Positions 10,969-22,490 of a DNA stretch of 64,000 nt are shown here, one piece after another. The notes below the pieces were generated by a model. That model was not told the DNA's origin. It saw nothing but the letters and a program-made list of their open reading frames with translations, and made no database searches. The stretch's first letter is position 1. Each line of letters begins with the position of its first letter. Origin of the DNA: Myoxocephalus aenaeus (lineage: Eukaryota; Chordata; Actinopteri; Perciformes; Cottidae); assembly GCA_038501785.1 (NCBI GenBank), contig JBAMJR010000084.1:806001-870000 (forward strand), written 5' to 3'. The translations under genes and the position numbers were made by a program.

Positions 10969-11157
10969 CTGTTCGGGCCTCAGGCCAGGTGGTACCCAGG
11001 CGTACTCCTCCAGCGCACAGCCGGAGTCATCGTCGGAGGTGGAGCTCCGCTGGAAGCCAGAGGTCAGCTTACTGACTTTGTGCTCCATCATCAAGTCTCG
11101 CTGGCGTGCCCCGCCCTGGAAGCAAGCCGCCGACACTGCCGCACTCGCCAGGCTCAT
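10969..11157 (-). CDS. prickle1: prickle1 coding exon 1 (N-terminus and start of PET)
   Basis: Residues 1-63, ending PEQ|GTGAGC. It includes VSKLTSGFQRSSTSDDDSGC followed by ALEEYAWVPPGLRPEQ, matching vertebrate PRICKLE1. The start drawn is the first in-frame ATG (11157-11155); an in-frame TGA lies five codons upstream at 11172-11170. That ATG has a poor context (CCAATGA). The ATG at 11088-11086 has A at -3 and G at +4 and gives MEHKVSKL, aligning with human MEPKMSKL, so an 829-residue product starting there is equally possible. A plausible acceptor (GGTCCATCTAG) puts the exon's 5' edge at 11172. Confidence 0.88.
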
Positions 11158-12289
11158 TGGACTCTCTTTTCACTAGATGGACCAAGCAAAAAATGGAAGG
11201 ATGGAGGAGGAGGAAAGAAATAAATTGGGGGTGAGGATCGGAAGAGGGGGGGGGGGGATTGAAGTAGACAAGAAAATGAAATGTTGGTTAACAAGCTATT
11301 ACATCCACATAAAGCTGTCCTCACTCCATCTAATCCCGTTCTCTGAACCATTCCACTAAATGCTAACCACCGGCTGAATCACATCATCACCGTCTCTTTC
11401 ATGAAGCCCATTATGGTATCTGAGCGAGCTTTTCTTGATTCACTTCTGGTGATGAGTCTACTTCATAAAGGCACTCATAAAGAGAAACTATACCCTTTCA
11501 CTGCTATTGTGGTGGCAGTTAAACATGTGCCCTCCTCGTGTGGCTCTTGAGGATATAAAGACCATTAGGAAATTCCCAAAGCTTCATGAGGTGACGTCTG
11601 ATCTCATTATGGTGACAATAACAAGCAGTTAGCTATTCATATATACATGGCGACTTGAGAGTTGCTCACATGTACGCCCAGCTTTGGGCAATGTTGCGCA
11701 GACCTCACATTCCTTTCCTATACTGTAATTCAGTGTGCCATCAAGAACAACACCAGGCACTGGCTGTTAAATCTTTAGCTTCCACCTTATCTGTGGAGCT
11801 CGGGGTCTGAATGGGTCATCGTTCAGCCTGTTGACGTGCTACGTCATACTTTGCCCGAAGAGGGGACACCTTATGGGACCTGATGCAGACTCGATCAGTT
11901 GAGCCTGAGGTCTGTATAAACACAGGCCTGGCCTTAAGACAGGGCCACCATATGGGGAATGTCCACAAGCCTGGTCTCTTCCTTCATCTCCCCTTTTCCT
12001 TTGGACTGTTTGTTTTCCAACCTGCTGCAGCCGAGGGTCTGATCGTCCTTTCATCTTTTGAGATGGACAGAACCATGTCAGACAGGTGAAGTAGTAGAGA
12101 GGGATGGATGGAGGGGGAGATGGATGGATGGGGTCGACTGATACTCGGATGGACACAATGCCACAGAGGGTGAAAACTAGAGCAAGGAGATCAAAGACAG
12201 TGTTGATCTACGTGTGTGGTGGCCAAAGTCACTCATGCTTTTCTTTACATGACATGGCTGAACTGCTGTAGTAACAAAGGGAGAAACCC

Positions 12290-12313
12290 AAAACTTGCAA
12301 GAATGCAAGTTTT
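12290..12313. repeat. perfect hairpin, 10-bp arms
   Basis: AAAACTTGCA and its reverse complement TGCAAGTTTT are separated by AGAA. Confidence 0.92.
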
Positions 12314-12900
12314 TTCTTTTTGGTTCTCTGTGACAAAAGCAGAGAGATCAATTTCGTGAAGCAAATTACTTCAAAAACATAGTCTGTTTAGGCCAGTTAT
12401 GAACTCACCCCTATACGCCTACTTCCTGTGCTGCTGTTAGCTTTGCAGGACCGAGCAGACAGGGCTATGATGGATGTGTGTCCAGTTGTGGTCATCTCTC
12501 ACAGGCCCAGGGCTCTGGCTGAGATCAAATGGGAGCCCAGCCAGTGTCCGTCCAGCAGCCCTTACTCCCCCCCCCCCAAAAAAAACTCTACCCCCTATGG
12601 CCGGCAAGGGCACCGAGGGCCGCGGAGAGACAGCTGAGAAAACCAGGCACACTCGAGTGCAGCCTTTGAACAGCGGCGTGACAGTAAAAAGGCCTGAAAA
12701 TCTGCGCTCTCTCCTGGAATGATATATATGCCTGGCTGCCCCCGGGAGCGTGCGGCTCCTATGCACACATGAAGGGGGAATGCACACCAGCTATGCTGAA
12801 GCCAACGCTGAAGCAGGCGTGCGGACTGTATGCTTGTCGTTTAGCGACAACTCTTCCTGAGATAGTGGGCACACCGGACCCTCTTGTGGATGATTAACTG

Positions 12901-13000
12901 CCGCACGCGCGGCACGACAGGCGAGGCGGCCGCTGGCTATTCATATCAACTCATCCTCCTCAAGGACACGTCTGTGGCGCGCCGCCAGCGACTGGCATGC
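12901..13000. promoter_or_regulatory. CpG-dense patch inside prickle1 5' intron (candidate regulatory element)
   Basis: About 13 CpG dinucleotides fall within 100 bp in an otherwise CpG-poor intron. They include GCGGCCGC and GGCGCGCC, with an ATTCATATCAA stretch between the two clusters. It resembles an unmethylated regulatory element or intronic promoter, but no transcript evidence is visible. Confidence 0.3.
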
Positions 13001-13303
13001 ACTCCCCTGGCCTGCCCAAAGACAGTCAAGCGTGATGTATAGTGGTGGCAGAGGATTTGTGCCTGCATTACACCACAAAGTGTCAAGTCAGGAGGATTGG
13101 CTTATGACACATCCCATTAAAACGCCTCTGATGTCCTGAACAATGGCATCTTTGTGAAGGGATCCACTGAAGGCTTGTTCCATCAAGAGCCTGTTTATCT
13201 CCCCGTAAGTTTTTTTTTTTTTCCTCCTGAAGATGTGGTGCGTTATCTGCATGACAGTTAAAGCCCTCAAACCCAGATAACCTGTCTTCAGATGAGAGAA
13301 GGA

Positions 13304-13317
13304 GGGGGGGGGGGGGG
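13304..13317 (+). repeat. poly-G run
   Basis: Fourteen consecutive G on the + strand following GAGAAGGA. Confidence 0.85.
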
Positions 13318-14135
13318 CAGAAAGAAGACACTCTCTTGTTCTATTCGCATCTATTGACTTGCAAATGAGACCAAAATAACCTTCAAAAAAATGTGGCCTT
13401 GTTTGAGAACAGCTTGGATTTCACGTGGGAGATAGCTAACTATAGGCAGGTTCAGTCAGGAGCCCGGAGACTCCGACTTCACAGCCTCACATTTGATGAG
13501 GCACAGACTCACTCATGCGACCACATTTGTCAGAAAGATGTTTGCCTTCACATGTTGGCCAAGTCTCCAGGAGGATGTCTCACACGGCCAAACCTGACTC
13601 GCAGGAATGTCCGGCTTGAACTTCAGCCAGGCTCGCAAAGTCGCATAAAGGATGTAACATGGCCCGCTGTTAGCCAAGGCGCCTTTCTCTCACAGCCACA
13701 TCTGCTCGCATGCTAATTTATCCTTTTTGTTGATGGCATGCAGTTTATTTCCTCCAACTTTGCCCAGAAGGCTCCTGTGACTTTTGTGAATGACAGAAGC
13801 AGTGAGCCAGCTAACTCAACCATGCTCACACTGTCTCGCCAACTCACTGACTCATCACTTGTGCCGGCTTTTTAAAGTTTTTTTTCTCCCGACAAGGGTT
13901 CTAGTTTTACATATCCCCCTTCTCACCGCTCTCCTCCCACTGCCCTGCCCTCCTCCCACACTAGCCAGACCCCTGTAGTCCTGAATGTTTAACAGCCCCT
14001 CACTCTTTTGTAAAGGCGCTTGTTAACATGGCTTTGGGAGCTGTGGGTCAGCATATCTGACTGATCTGCCCACAGAGGGCCAGAGGGTGATGGGGGGTGC
14101 TATCAGACTGAGGCTATAACAGGGTGACTGATGGT

Positions 14136-14152
14136 GGGGGGGGGGGGGGGGG
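14136..14152 (+). repeat. poly-G run (17 G)
   Basis: Uninterrupted run of 17 G on the + strand, inside the prickle1 5' intron. Confidence 0.9.
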
Positions 14153-15430
14153 CATGTGTCCACAAAAGAGATGAAATGCAAGTCAAGGCAGGTGAATGAT
14201 GAAAGCTAGAACACATACTTGCTTTGAATGGTTTTCACTGAATGAAGATTTTTAAACATCCCACAAGATATTTAATGAATGAAGCTGACTGTGCACTAGC
14301 GCACAATGACCCCGATAGTCTTGTTGCGCTACATAAGAGGAGCTCAATGAACAAGTGGGTGCAAACTTGGTGCATTAAGGGCCATAATAACATCAGATTT
14401 GTTTGCACCCTTCGAAAAGCCCTGCATAGACTTGTTAATACATTATGTGTCAACTACAGTTTAACGTTATTTATCACTTTGTGAATTGCAAACCTCTCAC
14501 AGGACCGCATACTGTGACTGACCAATAAATATAGCCGCACGGTGACATTTTTAAAGAGTATTCAACAACACTTAAACCAGAGTCGCCCTAAAATCCAGAC
14601 ACTGGATCATTGGATTAACAACCCTTGTGCGAGTGCAGGGAAAATAAGCAGCTTCTGGTCTGAATTACTGTCTATATTCCTCTAGGAAGTGGATGATGGA
14701 CATGCACACAACCCAACACAGTGCTCTCTGTCAGTTTCAGACCGGCCCAACATGTTTAACTTGGCTCCTGTGAGCTCAGCGACGCAGGATCGGCTCTACT
14801 TGAAGAGAAAAACAAGACGTTCTGCTTACTTGAGCTTGAACTCAGGGCAATCTGTTTTTGTGTCTTAACTTGCGGCATACTTATTGCTCTCTTCTATCCC
14901 TGTAGACAGAAAAATCTTCAAATGACAGCCTGTTAACTGTCAGCACTTAATGTGCGGTATCAATTGTGAAAACACAAAAGTGATCCAACAAACTAACACC
15001 GTCAAACTGCCAGGGCAGATTTTTTTGTGAACCAGCAGCCTCACACATATAGCTAATCAGCAATTAAGATTCAACTCTGAATTGAATGATCCAATAAACC
15101 AAATGACCATCATTTAATCAAGGACTGAAATACAACACTGCCGATGTTCATTCATGGATTTTCTGTCTGCAGAAGAATTTGGATCCAATCAGCTTGAAAA
15201 AAGGCAAAAGGTGGAAAAGCTGCCGGTGCAACCGACAAAGAGACCCAGAGAGGAGCTCCGTTTATGCAGCGTCGAGGTGCTACACGGCTGGAGTTTGGTC
15301 AGCTTATTGAGGCCTGCTTTCATGGCCGGCGCAGTGTTTTTCCAAGACCAAATGGATGGGAGTGACATCCCCACAGAGATCTTCACTCTGCAGACCACCT
15401 GCATGTGCTGGCCAGACTGAACTAAGACTC

Positions 15431-15431
<1 letters not shown>

Positions 15432-15481
<50 letters not shown>
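15432..15481 (+). repeat. (AC)n microsatellite
   Basis: About 25 uninterrupted AC units. Confidence 0.97.
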
Positions 15482-15485
<4 letters not shown>

Positions 15486-15936
15486 GCTGCTGTCACACAG
15501 CAGACATCAAACCAAACACATTTACATCCCGGTGAATTCAGTTTGCGTTATCGGGGACCTAAAATCAACTCTTTGAATTTGCATTGGCGCCCTTCACACC
15601 TCATTCATGTGGAAATGTCCCCCTGAAGGTGGATTTTGTTGCACAAAACTCCATCTTTACATGTGATGTGCTGTATGTCTTGTGAATCATGCAAAACACC
15701 GATTCATAATTAAAGCACCCTCCCATCAAATTGAATAATCCAAGAGATTTCATGTTCAAGTCTTAACTGTACAAATCTGCCGCAGAGTCAGCGAAGCATG
15801 CTCTTCGTACCTAAAGACAGTTCAGGATGTTCTATTCAACATCTCCACTTCTTCAAGTCTTTCAACCTCAATAAAGAAAGCACATTCCTCTATAAAAAAA
15901 CAAACAGATTACATCTTCAGTCATCGTTGTTCTTAC

Positions 15937-16130
15937 CTCAGCGTTGACCAACTATCCTGAGGCGGCCAGGAAAAAAGGAACTCGTCACCACTATATCCAG
16001 ACCTAGGTTCTTCTTCAGCCTCTGGGCTCCATGTCTATGTGCAAGATCTCTTCAGAGCTCTGATTCCAGCACAGAAGCAGTCAGCCGTCTCTACCGGAGC
16101 TGTCGGCACAGAAACAGCCCATATCAAAAC
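15937..16130 (-). other. prickle1: probable prickle1 5'UTR exon (upstream edge uncertain)
   Basis: The - strand reads CAACGCTGAG|GTAAGAACAACG, a near-consensus donor at 15936-15935. It lies upstream of the first coding exon with no intervening better candidate. The exon-like sequence before it has moderate GC and a tiny upstream ORF (16032-16015). The 5' edge is only a guess: GC-rich sequence at 16200-16450 could be its promoter. Alternatively it is an internal UTR exon using one of several CAG acceptors (for example near 16080-16140). Confidence 0.45.
16015..16032 (-). other. short upstream ORF in probable prickle1 5'UTR
   Basis: ATG at 16032-16030 reads MEPRG then TGA. If the exon is transcribed, this uORF could lower translation of the main frame. 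Its biological use is inference only. Confidence 0.3.
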
Positions 16131-16199
16131 TAAGACTGTGAAAAGTCAGTGAGATGTCTGTCTGAGTGCGTGGGAGAGAGTGTCTGAGAGGGGTGTGTG

Positions 16200-16450
16200 C
16201 ATGTGCGTGTACATGGAGGAGCTCAACCAGATGGTCATCCCACCCTTCTGTCTCTCACCCACCACTCCTCCTCCTCCCCCAACCCAACCCTCCTAACCTC
16301 AGCCCGGCCCCCTTAACCCCGGGACAGCCAGTCCCGGCTAGGGTACGGGAGAGCGAGGCGCCTCCCCCTCCGCTGACCCTCCCCTCGTACTTCAAACACA
16401 TGCTTCCAAATGAGAACCACCGCTCGCAGGAAACTGCGCTTTTTAAGTAG
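16200..16450 (-). promoter_or_regulatory. prickle1: GC-rich candidate promoter for prickle1
   Basis: On the - strand this is purine/G-rich (GGGGGAGGCG, GGAGGAGGAGGAG, CCGGGGTTAAG), with several CpG and Sp1-like G boxes. It sits directly upstream of the probable 5'UTR exon. No TATA box at a convincing distance was identified. Confidence 0.3.
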
Positions 16451-17010
16451 CACATCAGTGATGGCTGCGCTCGTTTTACTACACCGACCGCCCCGTCTCC
16501 GCACAAGCTTTCGCATGACATTCTTCGTTCTCCTTGCCTATCAACAGCTCAACGATGTGGGGAAGGTGGTGAGCATTAGAGTCAGGCTTTGGATTATGTG
16601 GTTTTAGGTGGCCTGTCTCTCCTCATTTGCGCGCTGAAATGTCACAAAGTTATAGAGAGTTGGTTGCTAACTGGTTTTATGATTACAGAGGGATTGTTGG
16701 ATCCAGTGAACAAAAGATGCTTTATTTATCCAGTTATAAATGCTTCTTACCATCTACAACATCCTGGCTCGGCCTCACATACAGTAAGCCTTCCCTCTAA
16801 CTGAACATGTAGTCAACAAGTCTACATGCATCTAGTCATCAGGCCTTTCATGTATGATTCACAAACGACTTTAACCACAAAGCTGTTATTATCAGTTTGA
16901 CATGAAATAAAAGGCTTTGTTCAACTCAACTCTGTTAAGTCATGGACAATGTAACTGCTTTAACACAAATCTGCAGAAGCAACATGATATTCATTTCAGA
17001 GCTTAAACTA

Positions 17011-17170
17011 TTCATCCATTAATTGATTGGTTAGCCGGTTGACAGAAAATAAATCGACAATTTTGATAATCGATACATCATTTTTGGTCAAGTTTAAGGC
17101 AGAGATTTGCTGGTTATTTTTTCAGAACTTTCCCAAACATGAAAAAGATTGTCAAAAATCATCAAGAAAA
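17011..17170 (+). repeat. fragment of a high-copy teleost interspersed repeat
   Basis: The stretch ATTAATTGATTGGTTAG, then GACAGAAAATAAATCGACAA, then TTTTGATAATCGAT resembles a very common dispersed sequence in fish genomes. That family also carries AT-rich text with repeated ATCGATTAAT words. Class and full length are not determined. Confidence 0.55.
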
Positions 17171-17171
17171 G

Positions 17172-17191
17172 CAATACTACATGTAGTATTG
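17172..17191. repeat. 20-bp perfect palindrome
   Basis: CAATACTACA is followed at once by its reverse complement TGTAGTATTG, with no loop. It lies at the edge of the adjacent interspersed repeat. Confidence 0.9.
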
Positions 17192-20142
17192 GCTAATATC
17201 CAAGCTTTCTGTTTGCCTTTATAGTACACAGGTAGATAATACAGTTATTAACATGTTCTATAAAACCTAAATGTACATATCAGCCTGTCCAGTAAACCTC
17301 CCCGGGATGCCGACCTCTACCTCTCCTTCACCTCTGCAGGAATGTCAGAACGTGATTCTCTTCCTGTTGCCTCAGAAAACAAAAGTGACCAGTTCAGGTT
17401 GAACTCCGAACAGTTGCGCCTTTTGCTTCCTTTTATGGTTGTTTGGTTGCAATGTCAAAATGTTACTTTCTCCCAAAAAGACAAGTTTTATATTGCATCT
17501 AAGAGAACTAAAAAGTTCCTCCATCCTTCTGAGCACAATGGTTAACACACTTTAAGACTGTAAAACAAAGCAGTGGAGCATTTTATAGGAGGCAAGGACT
17601 GATTAACAGCTAGAACTGGTTTCTTTATTAACATTTTAGAAGCTGCTTCATTTTGTGGGGATGACGTCTCGGTGTAATTCTATGAACTCAAACACATGCG
17701 CGAAGCATTTACACTGTGGGGTATCTAAGGGGGGCTGATATAACATAAAAGGGGTCACAGGGGTCAATACCTGTGTAGCGGAAGCAGTGTAATTGTTTCA
17801 AACATGTGTCTTCACACAGCATCAAAAAGTACTACAGAGGCTTTGATTTACATGCTCAATTCTGCAAAGGATTTGAAGACAAATCCACAGTATATTCAAA
17901 GCTAGTTGGCTCCAAGTCCACAGTTTCATTCATCTGTTGAGCTTAGTACAACACAACATCAGTGTCTACATTAGTTAACTGGTCAGAAAAGCTTCAAGTC
18001 AGTTTATATTATTTAATCAACAGGATAAAAAAGGGGCAAAAACAAGGCCCACTCCTTTAGCACACCTTTGCATGACTGACAGCATGCGACTCAGCTCGCC
18101 CACACGCCTCACTTTCACACCGTTATGTGTTAAAATATCACAGCGCGGGTGGTGAATGGTGACTGTCAATGTTATTTCAATCAAATTAAATAAATGCAGC
18201 TTGGATAGTGTTGATGAAAGTGAGTCAAATTTGTATCCAAACCAGATAAAAACATGATTGAATAAATGTATTGATTTTCTGGGGCTTAGCTACTAATATT
18301 TGATCGCCTGCATGTCGCTTTTGCGGTATAGGAGTGTGTGGTTGTGTGGACAAAAACCCATTGTAGCAGCCAAGGCCAGGGAGGAGAGGCACCCTTTCAC
18401 AGCGAACTTTAGGCCTTTGTGCTGGTCCAAATGACTCTGCACCCTGCTCCATTAGCAAGTCTTAGAGGGGAGGGACAACACAGCATCCTGCCTTTGGGGA
18501 GACATTCATGAAATGCAAAGCTAAGATGGTAAAGTAATCTGGACAAAGTTGCAATGGCTATTCATCAACGGCAGTATGTGTAAACCGATTTGCCCGACGT
18601 CCTCAAAATGTAGACATGAATCAACTTTTTATTCAATGCAAGGTTTTGCCACGTTTGAACTTTGAAGGGAGACGTTTGACCTTTCTTAGTTTCTTGATAT
18701 TTCAAAGTTGCAGATTTAGAAAAAGTTCAGTAACAGGTTTAAAAGTTCAAGGACGCAATTGCAGGCATCTTTAAAGTTCACATCTTACACTAAAATTGCA
18801 AAAGAGAATCACTGGCCTTTGACAATGAACTTAGGTGAGGATGGCTATTATCGGGCATCTGTGGATTATCTTTAGTCTTTCAAACGGGTATAAACACATC
18901 CTCATTCTGAGATGGCACAACTCTATAGTTAGAGGTAGCTGGCTGCACAGTTCAAGGTTTGCCTCAGATGGTTGAATAATATAAAGTTGGACAAGTCATG
19001 CATCCCTGACCTTTGACCTTAGAGAGCACCAGATGACCCACAGACCAGATGACCCATAAATCCATGGCCCCGGGGCTTTACGGCCCATTCCCCTGTCATA
19101 GCCACAACGACCTGAACAGCACCTCACACCTGGTCTGCACCTTCTCACCGCTGTAAAAAAGGAGGAAAAAAACCCGCCCTGTGCTAGCGGCAGGGTAGTC
19201 TATGACCAGCATGCCCTGACAATGACAGGACAGAGAAGATCACATCAGAACCAACGCCCCACGATAAAGCTGCATTCTTCTCTGGTCCAAACACGTCCTT
19301 GAGAGAAGGGGGCCCCATAAAACAAAGAGCTGAACGCTGTATCTAACAGACTAGTAAGCATGTGATCCCCATGTGAAACATTGTGTAGAGATGGACAATG
19401 GCACAAATTAAAATCTAAAGTAACCTGTTTAGACGAGACTAATTTGAGTGCCATAAATTGGGGTACCAAAGGGGGCAAAGGGAAGGTCAGTCTCTAACCT
19501 ACCGTCATTGATGACCATTGTTGAGAGCAGCTCTCACTGGTGTGTGAGCTACCTTATAAAAAGTAGGCATTCTCAAGGTTTAAATGACTTGCCAACGGTT
19601 ATTAGCAGGACACAGGCAAAAACAAAAGCCTCAGTTATAAAGGCCAATATAACCCTATCACTGTACTGTAACAACAATCCTTTTTACGCCTTGAAAGAGG
19701 GAGGAAAAGGTCAACTGGTGGAGCAGTCAACGCATTGATATTGACTTAGCTAGATTGGCGCTGACAAACTCAGGTCAGACTGTGGGCTTGTTAGCCCTAT
19801 AACCCTCACATAACCCCTTTTACTGTTCCACTCTGACACATTGGAGGCAGCTGAGGGCAAAGCTTAGATCCAGGCTTAGTTTCTGATTAGAGACATTTGT
19901 AAAAAATTAAAGACAAATATCTACTCACTTGACCTCGAGAGAGCTGAATAGGAAAAATATTAATGAAAAAAAGGACAGGATTTAAAGATGTATTGGGCTG
20001 AATTACTTCTGAACTTTTCAACTCCATAAAAAAAAGAAATATAATTTTCGGACAAAAAAAAAAAAAGGCCACGATACTTTAAACCCTGAGTCTGTAAGCG
20101 GTCTGTGTTTGACTATTAAATTACAGAATGTAATGCTATTGT

Positions 20143-20164
20143 AAAAAAAAAAAAAAAAAAAAAA
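20143..20164 (+). repeat. poly-A run (22 A)
   Basis: Uninterrupted run of 22 A. A second A run lies about 90 bp upstream. No retroelement body was recognised immediately before it. Confidence 0.9.
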
Positions 20165-22417
20165 CACAACGTAATACCTGTTAACTAGATGATGTCAGTT
20201 TGAACCCCGATTTCATGGAAGAAATGCATGACCCTTTTACTTAATTTCTGCTTTATTTAATTTGCTGCGACCCTGTCGTGTCTTGGATGATGTAATGCCA
20301 CATGGATGTCCAGTCTGCATGGAGTGCCCTGCAACACATGACATAACACATCCCTGCTGAACAAAGTCTGGCGTAAGCACGCTGCTTGTCACTTTATCAA
20401 AAGTGCACTGCTGTCTAACTGCTTTGCCAAACATTGCAGAGTTGTACGATTGGGACAGCTCATATCTCACCCTCAATTTGACACCCTCTCACCTAGTTGT
20501 AAAAGCCGAACCTCATTGGGAACAATAGGAAGTGGAGCGACAGAGCTCCTGGGGCTGTTAAAGGGAGGAAGCCCCTTTATTTGAGGACACTATAACTCAA
20601 CAAAAGCCTGTGGCTGTCTGCACACAGAGCGGGCCGAGGATGAATGGGCCGCTCTTACACCACTCACTTGCACTGACAAAAGCGCTGGATCAGCAAAGGG
20701 CAAACACCTATCATGTGTGGTCTTTGTGGGAAAAACTGAGAATAAAATGACAAAACGGCCCTTAAAACCAATGAGTTCACCCAACAGGTCTCTGTTTTCA
20801 CCTTCATTTTTTTCTTCGTCTTTAATGTAATTTAAAAAAAATGTCCCGCGTGACCGAGGACACCGTCAGCTCCTCCGTGACATGTGAAACGGGTTGATCA
20901 CTCCTGTTGAAACAGCACCCTGTCAATGTCCGGATTCAACACTTGCCACCTTTAAAGACTTCACAAAATGTTTTGCTTATGACCTCACACTTCCAGAAAG
21001 TCTAACTCACACACCACTTAGACCTCGCACTTCACACATCTGGGCTGTTTTCTCCTCACCTTTCCTTGAAGTTCAACCGTATATCCTTCATACGGCAGGG
21101 AAACTATTTCCTGTGTGTTTCCAGCCCCGGGCTCAAACGGACACATGAATGAGGCCGCTGTAACAAAACAGCCAAAACTCGGGCATGACTGCTATGAACA
21201 AGTCTTGTAGAAAGAGAGGATGCAGTTTAATAGGACGAGAAAGTTGGCGATTCCCACACGTGGAAGCATTTTCCTGAGCCGCACGGCTTTAAAAGGCAAA
21301 CCATGGAATCCAACAATACTCTGAAACAGTTAAGAGTTGCTCAGTCAGGATCCCACTAATGATTAACATTCCTGGAGAATCACTCCGTTACAGTCTTTTT
21401 AGAGCGTTCTAATTAAACACATGCTCCAGTGCCACAGCACAGAGGGAACTCTGACGACTGAGAGCCGGGATGCTTCTTTCCAGCTCTGCTTAATTGGACA
21501 CAATTAAAGTCATTAAGGTGGTAGTAAAAACCAGCAGAAAGAGCAGAGGAGAGGCCCAATGATCTCCTATTTAAGGCTCCCTGTTGCTCTGATGTTTTTG
21601 ACCCTTTCACCTCCTCACGTGACTCGCATTCAAAAGTACAGGAAAATGGTCTGGACTGACTCTTTCATCATGAGATGTCCAACCGGAATTTACTCTTGGA
21701 TGCTTGTTTCATGGATGCGTGTCTAATGTTTTCAAATTCCTGAAGAGGACATATACATGTGTGGAGGTCCTACGTCTTGGGAGGCAACTATATACTATGA
21801 TTATCAATGCATCTGTTTGCCACATTTGAGAAGCTTTTCTCTGTGTGGCTTTCACATATTTCTTTTGACACTTGTGATATATGGTAATTTCTCAGCCCGC
21901 ATTTCCTCTTTGCTCTCCACTCTCTCTCTCCAGTGTCCACCTTTAAAAACAAAACAAAAAAACCCTCTAAACTAGGGATGCATTTATCCACCTTTTCAGC
22001 AACAATACTGATACAAATGCAAACATCCAGTGCTCTCAAATTCCCAAATTTCTTCTATTTAAGTTCTATTTAACTTTTTTTATTCTATGTAAGATAACAG
22101 GAGGATAGGCATTGCTGTGACACTAACAACTTGAGTGTATGGCCTGCCATGACTGAATTAATCTAAGTGCTGTCAAAAAAACTGAATTTCATAATGACAA
22201 TTTCAAACTGCATTTATTGTCAATCGGTTACATTATACCAGATCAGCACAGAAGCTTGTCAGTGTACCAGCTAAGTGTGCAGGCTATGTATTGTATGTGT
22301 ATTCCGGTCTATTGATATCCAATCTGAAGCAGTAGAGAGGCCTCTCTTGGTTTAGAAGATATACAGGCCAGACATAGGGTCATTAGTGCCTGGGATCTGT
22401 GTGTGAATGTGGATGGG

Positions 22418-22418
<1 letters not shown>

Positions 22419-22489
<71 letters not shown>
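22419..22489 (+). repeat. (TG)n microsatellite
   Basis: About 35 uninterrupted TG units. Confidence 0.97.

Positions 22490-22490
<1 letters not shown>

Larger units (their letters stand above)
4972..11157 (-). other. prickle1: prickle1 coding gene span (7 coding exons, 852 aa): Prickle planar cell polarity protein 1
   Basis: Joining 11157-10969, 9248-9135, 8291-8154, 7471-7268, 7075-6889, 6803-5934 and 5828-4972 gives 2559 nt with all junctions in frame, encoding 852 residues (human is 831). Domain order is PET (about 35-145), LIM1 (C145 to H201), LIM2 (C210 to C261), LIM3 (C270 to about C325), a long Ser/acidic region, a KSKKKKGHKGKN basic stretch and the CIIS CaaX box. Prickle is a cytoplasmic core planar cell polarity protein. 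It works with Vangl and antagonises Frizzled/Dishevelled on the proximal cell face; prenylation of the CaaX cysteine aids membrane association (family knowledge). All zinc-ligand positions checked in LIM1 and LIM2 are intact. Teleosts carry prickle1a and prickle1b, and I cannot tell which this is. prickle2/prickle3 are less likely because LALSNITG, the RSSTSDDDSGCALEEYAWVP block and the pphln1 neighbour match prickle1. Confidence 0.93.
11173..15936 (-). other. prickle1: prickle1 5' intron between UTR exon and first coding exon
   Basis: Intron inferred from the acceptor before 11172 and the donor at 15936. Contents: G runs (about 11249-11259, 13304-13317 and 14136-14152), a 10-bp-arm hairpin (12290-12313), a CpG-dense patch (12901-13000) and a CA microsatellite (15432-15481). 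The ORFs within show no recognisable protein features. Confidence 0.6.
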
